DNA from: Pirellulales bacterium
GTDB lineage: Bacteria > Planctomycetota > Planctomycetia > Pirellulales > JACPPG01
Length of the DNA: 64,000 nucleotides
Reading direction: 5' to 3'
NCBI GenBank assembly: GCA_036499395.1
Contig: DASYDW010000063.1
Location: 317,911-381,910 of the forward strand
Both the position numbers and the translations under genes were made by a program. Shown here in pieces: positions 1-8,580 of the stretch. The notes under the pieces are model-generated. The model saw only the letters and a list, made by a program, of their open reading frames with translations. It was not told where the DNA came from and searched no databases. How positions within the stretch are numbered: the stretch's first letter is position 1; every line of letters begins with the position of its first letter.

Positions 1-162
1 ATCGGCGTCGGCCTGCGGCACTTCCACCGAATCGGAAAGCTCAAAGCGGCTGGACAGGCTAAAGAAGAAGGGTTGCGCTGCGCATAAACGCGGCGCAATC
101 AGCAACGCGAAGAACGCGACAACCAGCCAACTCAGATTACGGCATACGAAACCGATACTCAC
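1..162 (-). CDS. N-terminus of an exported protein, truncated by window edge
   Basis: Only the first 54 codons lie in the window. The frame opens with GTG at 162 and stays open to base 1. The predicted N-terminus has a basic residue followed by a hydrophobic stretch (SWLVVAFFALLIAP) and an Ala-x-Ala-like end (LCAAQ), which looks like a Sec signal peptide of about 29 residues. The mature part begins FFFSLSSRFELSDSVEV. I do not recognise the family from this fragment. It is co-directional with the respiratory genes but separated from them by over 300 bases, so it is probably not in their operon. Confidence 0.45.
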   Translation of the reverse strand, partial: MSIGFVCRNLSWLVVAFFALLIAPRLCAAQPFFFSLSSRFELSDSVEVPQADAD

Positions 163-493
163 GTTCGCACGGACCTCGGTGAAGGGTCGAGCATGCCAGG
201 CAAGACATCTGGGCGGCGGCGCGCGTCGAAAGCAGGCTGAACCGGATCGATCGAAAGCGTAACGACGGTTCGGGCGTCAACCGACGCTGGGCACTTAAGT
301 ATAAGCCGCGACACAGTTCCCGGAAAGGAAACGCCCACTCACAGCCGACCCGGCAGACGATGCGAAATGCAGGGAAAACCGCAGAAAATCGTGGCGATTC
401 CTGCAAATCGCGGCGCGGGCGCGGCGCGGCTACCCGCGACACGTCCCACCTTCGTAAGCTCCCACTTGATGGGTGCGCCAGCACCGCCAGGAC
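163..493. other. Intergenic stretch without a recognisable gene
   Basis: No reading frame here resembles a protein. The long frames on both strands are Arg/Ala/Pro-rich shadows. On the minus strand there is a TTATACT-like hexamer near 300 that could be a -10 element for the leftmost partial gene, but I see no convincing -35. I see no RNA gene or repeat. Confidence 0.4.
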
Positions 494-667
494 TTACCGC
501 GACCGCGAATACCCTTCCAGAATGCGACCGATGTAGAACATCGCGAATGAAGCCACGGCCATCACGAGCATCTTGCCAACGCTTACGAGCTCCGTGATTT
601 GCATGACGATGGCCAGGCCGGGCAGAACGAGTCCCGCGATCTGTAGCAGCCGCCCAATGATTTGCAC
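494..667 (-). CDS. Small membrane protein, 57 aa
   Basis: The frame extends further upstream, but only the GTG at 667 has a good ribosome-binding site (AGGAGAA seven bases before it), so I start there. The product has 57 residues with two hydrophobic segments, about residues 8-26 and 30-48, and a short basic tail (GYSRSR). It would be an integral membrane hairpin. I know no family for it. It is the last minus-strand gene downstream of the oxidase cluster and diverges from the DUF983 gene at 785. A role in respiration is only suggested by position. Confidence 0.55.
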   Translation of the reverse strand: MQIIGRLLQIAGLVLPGLAIVMQITELVSVGKMLVMAVASFAMFYIGRILEGYSRSR

Positions 668-784
668 GCCCGTTCTCCTGCGCGACACCTTGGATAAACT
701 TACACCCGCATGGCTGCGTCGCTGGCAGTAGAGTATCGTAAAGACATGCCGCGCCGCAACGAGCGCGGCGGGAGGCAGACAACA

Positions 785-1192
785 ATGAGCCTGTGGCAAA
801 TCCTCGGACGAACCTTACGGCTGCGCTGTCCGCGCTGCGGCCAGGGGCGACTCTTCAGCGGTTGGGTCAGCATGCCGCGACAATGCGAGTCGTGCGGCCT
901 GAAATTCGAGCGCGAGCCCGGCTACTTCCTTGGCTCGATCTATTTCAACTACGGCGTCACGGCCTTTATTGTGACGATTGCCGCCCTGTCGATGATGATG
1001 TTCAGCGACTTCTCCGAACGAACGCTGCTCTTCTCGCTCGGTGCGTTTTGCATCCTGTTTCCGATGTGGTTTTTCCGCTATGCCCGGGCGCTGTGGATGA
1101 CGTGGGATCATTTTGTCGATCCTCTGCCGACAACGACCGCCGCATCACAACCAATTCCACATGATGCCGCGAAAGACGCAGCGCATAGGTAA
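785..1192 (+). CDS. DUF983 family zinc-ribbon membrane protein
   Basis: The product has 135 residues. Start ATG 785 is preceded by GGGAGG; an upstream in-frame extension to 710 lacks such a site. The N-terminus carries a CPRCG...CESCG four-Cys zinc-ribbon pattern (about residues 15-40), followed by two transmembrane segments (about 53-75 and 80-100) and a His-containing soluble tail. This layout matches the DUF983 family, whose genes commonly lie near haem-copper oxidase genes in bacteria. Here it faces the oxidase operon from the opposite strand. The family's biochemical role is unknown to me; metal or oxidase assembly is an inference from context. Confidence 0.85.
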   Translation: MSLWQILGRTLRLRCPRCGQGRLFSGWVSMPRQCESCGLKFEREPGYFLGSIYFNYGVTAFIVTIAALSMMMFSDFSERTLLFSLGAFCILFPMWFFRYARALWMTWDHFVDPLPTTTAASQPIPHDAAKDAAHR

Positions 1193-1233
1193 CGTCGAAT
1201 CGCGCGGCGAAATAGAAAAACGCGTGCGAACGA

Positions 1234-1569
1234 TTACTCGCCGCGAATCTCGGTCGACTGGTGACCGCCGAGCGGAGCGTCGCCATTTTTCTGCTGGCGA
1301 CGGGCCTGGCGCACCAGGTAATAGAAATAACCGCTGAACGAACCGAAGATCGCGAACGGCATCGAGAGCATGAACAGGATGCTGTACATCATCCCGGTGA
1401 CCAGGTCTCCCCCCTTGCCATCCTGATTGGCGAGAGCCGCCTTGCAACTGGGACAAGCCGAGGCCGTCTGAGCCGCAACCAAGACGAGAACCACTGCGGC
1501 GAACAAGACAACGTTCGACAACAGGCGTCGACGTCGTTCGGCGCGGGTGTCATGGCTTGTATGCGTCAT
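1234..1569 (-). CDS. Small membrane protein with CPSC motif, oxidase-cluster associated
   Basis: The predicted protein has 111 residues. It has a basic N-terminus (RAERRRRLL), a hydrophobic segment ending in TASA, then CPSCKAAL, then a second transmembrane segment (about 60-85) with FGSFSGYFYYLV and a charged tail. The first segment may be a cleaved signal peptide, which would put the CPSC pair just outside the membrane as a metal or redox site. Alternative starts exist at ATG 1593 and TTG 1602. It lies downstream of the SCO/DUF420/YkgJ genes on the same strand. I suggest, without proof, a part in copper delivery or oxidase assembly. Confidence 0.6.
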   Translation of the reverse strand: MTHTSHDTRAERRRRLLSNVVLFAAVVLVLVAAQTASACPSCKAALANQDGKGGDLVTGMMYSILFMLSMPFAIFGSFSGYFYYLVRQARRQQKNGDAPLGGHQSTEIRGE

Positions 1570-1747
1570 TTTCAGACTCGCTAGACCGGACATCTTTAAC
1601 AATCGAAATTATAGCCGATACAGGGCACCTGGGTAGACGGAAACCGGGGGAGGATCGTGCCTGGCAAGTCGGTTTTTAGCCGGTTTTTCTCGTTCGAGTA
1701 GGACGCCCGGTGCCCCATGCCCCCGCTCGTGGATTCCGCACGCGTCG

Positions 1748-2635
1748 CTACGACGGCTTCTTCGTCATACAGCATTTCTTATATTTCTTGCCTGAGCCAC
1801 AAGGGCAGGGATCGTTCCGCCCCGCCGCGCCGGTTGCCGGCCGCGCGACCCTGGCGGACGCAGGTGCTGGCGGGGGTTGCCCTTCACGCCCGGGCAAGCA
1901 ATCCCGGAAGACGTTTTGTCCCTTGATCCATTTCGCCGCCACGTCCGGAGTCGTTAACGCGCACAGTACCGCGCTGTTCAGCTCATACCGCTGGGCATCG
2001 ATTCCTTTTTCCGCGAGCCCATCGCGCATCCCGTCGGACACTGACACCGTCCAGATGCGCGCGTGATAGTCGAACGGGGCGGTATTGGGCTGCGTCGGAT
2101 GCAGATACGCCTCTTCGCATTTTTTGACCGATAGCGAACTATACCCGCGACAGATCAAGGGGCGCGCCGCGTATACGCTGCACGTATTATCGTCGGCCAG
2201 CAATGCACAAGGGATGTTCGCCTGCTTGCGCTGCTCGGCAGTCATCGGCCGTTTCCGCCGTACGCGATCGCGCAATCGTTCTTCGACCTTGGCGAGTTGC
2301 TCGGGTGGCAGCGTTTGACGCAGATGATGGGCCACGCTGATGGCATCGAGCGGATGAACCTCGACGTGCGAGTAGCAACAGAAAGCGCACCCTGCCCGGC
2401 ATTCTCGCCCCGCGCGGCCAGGCGATTGATCGATGCCGACCTGAGCCCGGCCCAGCGTATCGTCGATCAATTCGAGCGCCGCCCGCTCAGTCCGGCCGGC
2501 GTTCTCGATGATTTCGATCGTGGATTCGTACTCCGCTCGGCGGGCACGGGCGCAAGCCTCGAACGCTTCGGCCTGCGTGGGCATTTCGGCGTCCGCGTCG
2601 CCGCCCATCGGAGTTGGCAGATACTCGCCAGTCAT
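1748..2635 (-). CDS. YkgJ-type Cys-cluster protein with C-terminal SEC-C motif
   Basis: The product has 295 residues. The centre holds a YkgJ/CxxCxxCC-type cluster (CRAGCAFCCYSHVEV, then CALL...CSVYAARPLICRGY), which in this family binds a metal or Fe-S centre. The C-terminus ends in a SEC-C zinc motif (NDPCPCGSGKKYKKCC), preceded by a Pro/Ala linker. I start at ATG 2635; the frame extends to 2677 but has no better site. It follows DUF420 in the respiratory cluster, 88 bases away, so it may be the distal end of that operon. Substrate and function are unknown; metal handling is an inference. Confidence 0.8.
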   Translation of the reverse strand: MTGEYLPTPMGGDADAEMPTQAEAFEACARARRAEYESTIEIIENAGRTERAALELIDDTLGRAQVGIDQSPGRAGRECRAGCAFCCYSHVEVHPLDAISVAHHLRQTLPPEQLAKVEERLRDRVRRKRPMTAEQRKQANIPCALLADDNTCSVYAARPLICRGYSSLSVKKCEEAYLHPTQPNTAPFDYHARIWTVSVSDGMRDGLAEKGIDAQRYELNSAVLCALTTPDVAAKWIKGQNVFRDCLPGREGQPPPAPASARVARPATGAAGRNDPCPCGSGKKYKKCCMTKKPS

Positions 2636-2723
2636 GCCGCCATCGCCCCTTGGGTCTGTCGTCCAGGCAACGCACACGCACGAGATCAGGTCACAGCCAG
2701 CGAAACGAGCCGCGCGCCTCGGT

Positions 2724-3215
2724 TTATACGCCTTCGGTGGCGTAGCCCAACCATGCCCCGTGATACAGCATCACATACACGATCACGCCGGTTACCGAAA
2801 CAAACAGCCAGATCGGAAAGGTCCAGCGGGCCACGCCACGATGCCGTAACCGTTGATCGGTGAGCCCCAGATAGATGGTCGTCACCGCCAAAAAAGGCAC
2901 GGCCGCCGCCAGAATTACGTGCGGAATCAGGATCGCATAGTAAACGTACCTCACCGTCGCCGGCCCGGTGAATTTCACGTGCAGGGCTTGGTAGTGGTAA
3001 ATCAGGTAAGAAATCAAAAAGAGAATGCTGACCACGAATGCCGCCAGCATGGCCCGCTTGTGCGCTTGCTCGCGTCCTTGCTTGATGAACGTGAAACCCA
3101 CGACCAGTAAAACCGTGGCGGACGCATTCAACAGCGCATTGAGCGTAGGCAGGTCCGTGACCGTGAATGCCAGTAGCGAGTGAACGACCATGCCGACATG
3201 TGCGAACGACGTCAC
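2724..3215 (-). CDS. DUF420 domain membrane protein (oxidase-assembly associated)
   Basis: The 163-residue product has four to five transmembrane segments and conserved His residues in and around them (HKRAMLAAF, YHYQALHVKF, IPHVILAA). This matches the DUF420 family, the group that includes Bacillus CtaM, required for caa3/aa3 oxidase maturation. Its ATG at 3215 overlaps the SCO stop codon in an ATGA arrangement, so the two are translationally coupled. Its position after SCO and an ABC exporter in an oxidase operon supports an assembly role. Family assignment is confident; the exact step is inferred. Confidence 0.85.
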   Translation of the reverse strand: MTSFAHVGMVVHSLLAFTVTDLPTLNALLNASATVLLVVGFTFIKQGREQAHKRAMLAAFVVSILFLISYLIYHYQALHVKFTGPATVRYVYYAILIPHVILAAAVPFLAVTTIYLGLTDQRLRHRGVARWTFPIWLFVSVTGVIVYVMLYHGAWLGYATEGV

Positions 3216-3982
3216 GGCGTGGCCTCGCTCGCTGCCGGCTCGGTCGTCGAAGAGCTCTCGGCGCCGTCAGTGGTTTCTGAGGCGTCTGCTGCCGGATCGG
3301 CCGAGGTCGTGGCTTCCGCTGCTGTTTGTTCGCTCGCCGACGTCTCAGCCTGGTCAGTCTTCGCCGGGGGCGTCTCTTCGGCCAGCAGCTTCGTGATCTT
3401 CTTCTTCAGCGCCAACATCTGGCTCGAATCACTAGTCAGGTACAGGCCGCGGACGTTGCTCCATTTATCCACCAGGATCACGCGCTCGGTATGCATCTTC
3501 GGCCCGACCGGCACCTGAAAGGCTTCGCTGCCGAGCTTCTGAACGGACTCGAACGGGCCGCTGAGGAATGTCCACCGCTTGGGGTCAGCTTTGAACGTGC
3601 GAGCGTATTTGGCCAACACCTCGGGCGTATCGTTCGCCGGATCACAGGTAACGCTGACGAACTTCAGATGCGGATCTTTATCGTCGTTTTGCAGCTCCGC
3701 CAGCGCGCGGTTCATCTGGGCGCAAGGACCGGGGCAACTAGTAAAAAAGAAACTCGCTATCCACACGTCCCCCTTCAGCTCATCAAGCGCAAAGGGCTTT
3801 CCGTCCGTATCAACCAGCGCCGCGTCCTCGAGCGATCCCGTAGACCGCGTGCGCTCGATATGGCGGGGCTTGCTCACCACGCTGCGGTCACCGCTCGTGG
3901 CTTGATAAACGCGCCATCCGGTGTACGAGCCGTACGCCCCTAAGGCCGCCAGCAGCAAGGACAACCAAACCTTAACTTGCAT
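3212..3982 (-). CDS. SCO1/SenC/PrrC-type copper chaperone for CuA
   Basis: The product has 256 residues. An N-terminal membrane anchor (about 4-20) precedes a thioredoxin-like fold with the SCO metal site: C83 and C87 in TSCPGPC, and H164 in KMHTERV. SCO proteins deliver copper to, or reduce, the CuA site of oxidase subunit II. The last 55-60 residues are an Ala/Glu/Thr/Ser-rich tail not seen in typical SCO proteins. I start at ATG 3982, two bases after the ABC permease stop. The longer frame to 4483 is antisense-like sequence inside the permease gene. The stop overlaps the DUF420 start. Confidence 0.92.
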   Translation of the reverse strand: MQVKVWLSLLLAALGAYGSYTGWRVYQATSGDRSVVSKPRHIERTRSTGSLEDAALVDTDGKPFALDELKGDVWIASFFFTSCPGPCAQMNRALAELQNDDKDPHLKFVSVTCDPANDTPEVLAKYARTFKADPKRWTFLSGPFESVQKLGSEAFQVPVGPKMHTERVILVDKWSNVRGLYLTSDSSQMLALKKKITKLLAEETPPAKTDQAETSASEQTAAEATTSADPAADASETTDGAESSSTTEPAASEATP

Positions 3983-3984
3983 CG

Positions 3985-4899
3985 TCACAGCAGATCTCCC
4001 GTCGTTCGCTGTCCGGCAATCCAACATGCGGCGGCGAACGTTACCACAGCAAATAAAATTGTCACCGTCAGTGCCACCGGCAGCGACGGCAGCGCGTTCA
4101 TCCACCCGAGTGCTGCCGGAGCGGCCTCGCCCCAGTAGAGCAATCTCCGCATCGCCGCCACGCCGTAGGTCAGCGGATTCACGTACATGATCCACCGCAG
4201 CCAACCACTGTCGGCGGGAAAAAACGCGCCAGACAATAACCACATCGGCAACAGAAACACGCTCATGATGGCGTGAAAGCCCTGCGTCGAATCCATCCGC
4301 CAGGCAATGACAAACCCCAGTGATGTCAGCGCAAAGGCGACCACTAACGAAAACAATGCCGCGGCAATGGTGCCGACGAGCGAAAAATGCAGTCCGACCG
4401 TCAGCCCCAATATCAGAAACAACAATCCCTGGCCAGCGGCCAGTAGTGTTCCGCCGAGGATCTTGCCCAGCACCATCGACCAACGGGGAATCGGCGCGAC
4501 GAGCACGGATTGCAAGAAGCCCTCGCGGCGATCTTCAATGATGGAAATCGTCGAGAAGATTGCCGTGAACAGCAGGATCAGCGCCAGCGTGCCCGGAAAG
4601 AAGTATTCGCGATAACTCACGTCCGTGCCGGCGCCAGCCATTTGGAACGACGGACCCAAGCCCGCGCCGAACAAAATCCAGAATAGCACGGGCTGCCCGA
4701 TCGCGCCGACGATCCGATTTCGCTGACGCACAAAGCGCACCAGCTCGCGATAACAAAGGGACCAGACGGCCGAACCCGAGGTGCCTGCGCTCGATGTCAT
4801 CGGCGCTTCGGTCGTGGCGCGGGCGCGCGGCTCGCCAGACACCGGTTGTGGCGTTGTTGCCGTAGCAGTCGAAATCGATTCGATACCCCGTTCAGCCAA
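3985..4899 (-). CDS. ABC-2 type transporter permease
   Basis: The product has 304 residues with about six transmembrane segments in an ABC-2 (drug/polysaccharide exporter) arrangement, including IEDRREGFLQSVLVAPIP and the late GWLRWIMYVNPLTYG motif. The likely start is TTG 4899, because GGAGG lies six bases upstream and overlaps the end of the ATPase gene. An ATG at 4800 has no comparable site. The first 30 residues are Ser/Thr/Pro-rich and cytosolic. With the upstream ATPase it forms an exporter in the middle of an oxidase operon, next to SCO. Substrate is unknown; a NosFY-like assembly role is a guess. Confidence 0.88.
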   Translation of the reverse strand: MAERGIESISTATATTPQPVSGEPRARATTEAPMTSSAGTSGSAVWSLCYRELVRFVRQRNRIVGAIGQPVLFWILFGAGLGPSFQMAGAGTDVSYREYFFPGTLALILLFTAIFSTISIIEDRREGFLQSVLVAPIPRWSMVLGKILGGTLLAAGQGLLFLILGLTVGLHFSLVGTIAAALFSLVVAFALTSLGFVIAWRMDSTQGFHAIMSVFLLPMWLLSGAFFPADSGWLRWIMYVNPLTYGVAAMRRLLYWGEAAPAALGWMNALPSLPVALTVTILFAVVTFAAACWIAGQRTTGDLL

Positions 4900-5839
4900 C
4901 GCCCACCTCCTCGGCCTGCCAGAAGCGATGACCGGTGCGGGCGATGAACACATCCTCTAGCGTCGGCTTGCCGACCGTGATCGAGCTGACCTGTCCGGGG
5001 AACTCTTCGACGAGGCGCGCCACCCATTGATGGCCGGCAGCTTGTTCCAATCGCACACGACCGTCGACAACCGTGGCGGCGCAACCCAGGCGTTGCGTAA
5101 TCGCGGCCGCCAGCGAGTCGGGCTGTGCCGTCTCGATCCAGATCGTGTCACCGCCGACCGTGCCGCGCAGCTGGTCCGGCGTGTCGAGCGCGACGAGTGA
5201 TCCGGCGCTCATGATTGCCAGCCGATCGGCTTTCTCGGCTTCTTCCAAAAGGTGCGTCGTCAGAACAACGGTCACCCCCTCTTCGTTGCGCACGCGATGT
5301 AGATATTCCCACAAGTCGCTGCGAGCGCCGGGATCAAGGCCCGTGCTCGGCTCGTCCAACAGCAGTACTCGTGGCTGATGCAAAAGTCCCTTGGCCAGTT
5401 CGACGCGCCGCCGCAAACCGCCGGAAAGCGTTTCGACCAGGTCATGCTCACGATCCGCGAGCCCGAAGCGAGCCAGCATCTCACGGCGCCGCTCGTCGAA
5501 AGTCCGGCCTGTAATGCCGTATAATTGGCCGTGTTGCCACAGGTTCTCATTAACTGTCAGCTTGCGATCGAGGCTGGGCGCTTGAAACACCACGCCGATA
5601 CGGCGGCGCACTTCGTGCGATTGCTGGGCCACGTCCAGCCCAAGGATCGTGATCGAGCCTTCCTGAATCGGCACGAGCGTCGACAACAGCCGGAACAGCG
5701 TGGTCTTACCGCCGCCGTTGGGGCCGAGAAAAGCGAAGATTTCGCCCGGCGCAATTTCCAGGCTGACATCGTCTAGCGCTTTTCGCTCGCCATAGCGATA
5801 GACCAGCCGCGAAACAGACACGGCCGTTGAGGAAACCAT
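4892..5839 (-). CDS. ABC transporter ATP-binding protein
   Basis: The product has 315 residues. Walker A is GPNGGGKTT, the signature is LSGGLRRR, Walker B is VLLLDEPSTGLD, and the H-loop is TTHLLEE. The ATPase core covers about residues 1-225 and a C-terminal accessory domain about 230-315, as in DrrA/CcmA-like exporters. I begin at ATG 5839 because the region upstream, although open to 5929, is not protein-like. Its stop overlaps the permease start by eight bases. A 207-base gap separates it from the subunit IV gene, so it may have its own promoter. Confidence 0.92.
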   Translation of the reverse strand: MVSSTAVSVSRLVYRYGERKALDDVSLEIAPGEIFAFLGPNGGGKTTLFRLLSTLVPIQEGSITILGLDVAQQSHEVRRRIGVVFQAPSLDRKLTVNENLWQHGQLYGITGRTFDERRREMLARFGLADREHDLVETLSGGLRRRVELAKGLLHQPRVLLLDEPSTGLDPGARSDLWEYLHRVRNEEGVTVVLTTHLLEEAEKADRLAIMSAGSLVALDTPDQLRGTVGGDTIWIETAQPDSLAAAITQRLGCAATVVDGRVRLEQAAGHQWVARLVEEFPGQVSSITVGKPTLEDVFIARTGHRFWQAEEVGVG

Positions 5840-6046
5840 GAAGGTCACTCGAAAAAACAAAGAAGGAACGTTGCGAGCTAAAGCGCCCAACGAGGGCCGC
5901 GCCCCCCAGAGCGGCCGACCCAAGTCCAACTGTGCCCGGCTGGCTTGCCACGGCCGTCGACGATCATTCCCTGCGCCACGGATGCCAGCCGCGGCAGATG
6001 CTTAACAAAGCAACCCGCCACAACAAGCTTCCGGTTAATTGTACTT

Positions 6047-6514
6047 CTAGTGAGGCGCGGCGGCAGCCGGCTCTTTTTCCGATGTGTCGCGGACCGGCTC
6101 TAACTGCTTAACCTTTTGCTGCAGCTTCGCGAATTCGGCCTCGGGCTGGGCCGCGTGCTCGCGCCGCTCGGGCGAATAGGTACGCATCCGCAAGCCGATA
6201 TCCGGCACCAGGGCCATCATCAGAAACACCGACATGATCGAGGCCGGAATCGTCAGAACGTATTTCCAATCGGCCTCGTACTTCAGATGCATGAAGAACA
6301 GGATCACAAGCATCGCCTTCGTACACGAGACCGCCATCATGAAGAACCGCCCTACCGCGGGCTGCTCATGCCAGGGCCACAGACTCGAGTACGTGAAGAA
6401 CGAGCAACCTGTCAAAACGCACAACGCCAGGAACACGTAGACATACTTGGCAATCCCGTGATCGCCGTGGGCGTGCGAATGGTCGACGGTCGAATGGCCG
6501 GCATCGTGCGTCAT
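6047..6514 (-). CDS. ctaF: Cytochrome c oxidase subunit IV family protein
   Basis: The product has 155 residues. It opens with a His-rich segment (THDAGHSTVDHSHAHGDHG). Three transmembrane segments follow (about 23-42, 57-75 with the FFMHLKYE motif, and 85-103). The motif and layout are those of prokaryotic cytochrome c oxidase subunit IV (CtaF/CyoD-like). The C-terminal 50 residues are charged and helical (KLQQKVKQLEP), longer than usual. It lies 39 bases downstream of subunit III. The family assignment rests on the FFMHLK-type second helix and on its position. Confidence 0.85.
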   Translation of the reverse strand: MTHDAGHSTVDHSHAHGDHGIAKYVYVFLALCVLTGCSFFTYSSLWPWHEQPAVGRFFMMAVSCTKAMLVILFFMHLKYEADWKYVLTIPASIMSVFLMMALVPDIGLRMRTYSPERREHAAQPEAEFAKLQQKVKQLEPVRDTSEKEPAAAAPH

Positions 6515-6553
6515 AAATAACTCCGCGAAAATACAAACCCGTATTACCGGGAT

Positions 6554-7540
6554 TTAGAACAAATACAGAAGCGGGAACAAGAATATCCACACCAGGTCGA
6601 CAAAGTGCCAGTACAGGCCAATATTCTCGATGGCGACCGCCCGGTGTACATCCAACGTCCAGGTCATCATCAGCGCGAAAACGATCAGACCAACCAACAC
6701 GTGGATGGCGTGAAAGCCGGTCAGCAAAAAATACGTGCTGGCCCACATATTGCCGCCCGGAATCACGATCGGCATGTGGAACGACTCGATCAGCTCACGC
6801 ACGTACTCAACTTTGTCCGAACCCGCGTGCGCATAACCAAGGTTCACCCAGGGATGCTCTTCGGACAACGTCTCGGGATGGGCGTCGGCCTTCGTGTGGT
6901 CCCCCTCCAAGCTTGGCGGCGGCATTATGTCGTCGGCCATCCGCTGCAACGTGACCAGGTTTGTAGAACCGAAGTCATCCTTCATCTTCTTGGCTAGCAA
7001 TAGCTTGTCGGCCTCTTCAGGCTTGATCCCCTCGGGAGGAAGCTTGGCCAGCGGCTCGATGAGCGATTGCAACTTGATCCGCGCCGCCGAACCGAAGTCC
7101 AGATCCGCACGCTCGTGGATACGGCTGCGCGGCATGGCCGGATAGATGCCGTGCGAGAACTTTGCGTTGTACTCGTACATTTTCACGCCCAAGAAGACAC
7201 AACCCAGCAACAAGGTCACAGTCATCCAGGCTTTGGCCAATCCCGCCTTATTCGCCCTGGCGCACTCCAGGGCCAGCACCACGCTGACGCTAGAGCAAAT
7301 CAGAACGAATGTATTGAACGCGCCGATCGGTTCGGAGAGGTGTACGTCGTGCGTGGCGGGCCAGTCGGGCGCACCGAAACGAATCACGATGTACACGCCG
7401 ATCAACGCGGCGAAAAACATAATTTCCGTCGACAAGAACAGCCACATAAACAGCTTGCCGTTAGGCAGCGGCAAACCCGGCTGGTATTGCAACTTCAAAT
7501 GTTGAGTATGCCCGTGATGGGCGTCAGCGGCTGTGGCCAT
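6554..7540 (-). CDS. ctaE: Cytochrome c oxidase subunit III with large soluble insertion
   Basis: The product has 328 residues, against roughly 200-260 for the family. Residues 1-130 hold a His-rich start and three helices, including [18 protein letters not shown]. The last 70 residues hold the helices with [15 protein letters not shown] and [19 protein letters not shown], which are typical of subunit III. Between them, about residues 133-258, is a hydrophilic insertion with charged helix-like sequence ([17 protein letters not shown]) and no transmembrane segment. Subunit III stabilises the catalytic core and lacks redox centres. Start ATG 7540 follows the haem O synthase gene by 128 bases. 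Confidence 0.92.
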   Translation of the reverse strand: MATAADAHHGHTQHLKLQYQPGLPLPNGKLFMWLFLSTEIMFFAALIGVYIVIRFGAPDWPATHDVHLSEPIGAFNTFVLICSSVSVVLALECARANKAGLAKAWMTVTLLLGCVFLGVKMYEYNAKFSHGIYPAMPRSRIHERADLDFGSAARIKLQSLIEPLAKLPPEGIKPEEADKLLLAKKMKDDFGSTNLVTLQRMADDIMPPPSLEGDHTKADAHPETLSEEHPWVNLGYAHAGSDKVEYVRELIESFHMPIVIPGGNMWASTYFLLTGFHAIHVLVGLIVFALMMTWTLDVHRAVAIENIGLYWHFVDLVWIFLFPLLYLF

Positions 7541-7668
7541 GACCGGTAATTATGCCTTTCTAAAAGCGTCGGACAAAAGAGGGGCGGGCACGTTGGCAGT
7601 CGCCTTTGTTGTGCGGCGACCATGGCGTCCATCCCCGTTTTGTCAGACGGTCAAAACGACTCCCAAAT

Positions 7669-8580
7669 TCAACTCGCAATACGACTCGATAATAAAAGCA
7701 AAATCAGCACCGTCGGCAAATAGACGAGCGACGCACGCAACAGCAGCCGGGCCGACCGTTCGTCCAACCTTCGTGCGAACCACGCTGCGGCCGCCAACTG
7801 AGCAAGCCCCAGCAGTAGCGCCGCAAAAAAATAACCGGTCCCCGCCAACCGCATCACGGCAGGCAGCACGCTGACCGGCAGAAGAGCGAGCGCCCCCGTC
7901 ACAGCCAGCAGTCCCACTCGGCGGCCACTGGGATCAACGACCGACAGCATCTGGCAGCCCCCCGCGGCATAGTCAGCGCGGTACATCCAAGCGATGGCCA
8001 TGAAGTGCGGGAACTGCCACAAGAAAACAATCATGAACAAGGTCGCCGCGGACAGATTCAAATGTCCGCCGACGGCCGTCCAACCCATCAATATCGGCAT
8101 CGCGCCGGCGACGGCGCCGACCGCCGTGTTATGCGAAGTGCGCGACTTCAGCGGCGTGTACAGGCAAACGTAGGCAACCCAAGTGGCCAGGCCCAACAGC
8201 GCCGTCAACCAGTTCACCATCATCGCCAGGACGGCCACGCCGGCCACGGTCGAAATCGAGCCAAACCACAGCGCTTCGGCCGCGGTGAGTCGCCCGGCCG
8301 GCAACGGGCGATCGGCGGTTCGCGGCATCCGCGCGTCCGAATGACGCTCGATCCACTGATTCCAGGCGCTCGCGCCTGCCGCAATGAGGCCGGTGCCGAC
8401 AGCCGCATACAACAGCAGTTGCCAGTCAGGCTGTCCCCAACTGGCCACACAGGCCGCGACGATGATCGTGACCAGTTCCATGACCACGATCTTCGGCTTG
8501 GTCAGTTCGACATAATCGCGCAACCGCGTTACAAGTCGAACGCGCGACGAGCTCGCCATGGCCGTCGTGACAATGCTCAT
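7669..8580 (-). CDS. ctaB: Protohaem IX farnesyltransferase (haem O synthase)
   Basis: The product has 303 residues with eight to nine helices. It carries the UbiA-type Asp motifs NQWIERHSDARMPRTADRP and YRADYAAGG, and the oxidase-associated form LYTPLKSRTSHNTAVGAV. It adds a farnesyl group to haem B to give haem O. I start at ATG 8580, where ATGA overlaps the haem A synthase stop and GGGGGT lies upstream. The open frame to 8964 is a shadow of ctaA. Placement immediately after haem A synthase means both steps of haem A biosynthesis are encoded with the oxidase. Confidence 0.95.
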   Translation of the reverse strand: MSIVTTAMASSSRVRLVTRLRDYVELTKPKIVVMELVTIIVAACVASWGQPDWQLLLYAAVGTGLIAAGASAWNQWIERHSDARMPRTADRPLPAGRLTAAEALWFGSISTVAGVAVLAMMVNWLTALLGLATWVAYVCLYTPLKSRTSHNTAVGAVAGAMPILMGWTAVGGHLNLSAATLFMIVFLWQFPHFMAIAWMYRADYAAGGCQMLSVVDPSGRRVGLLAVTGALALLPVSVLPAVMRLAGTGYFFAALLLGLAQLAAAAWFARRLDERSARLLLRASLVYLPTVLILLLLSSRIAS

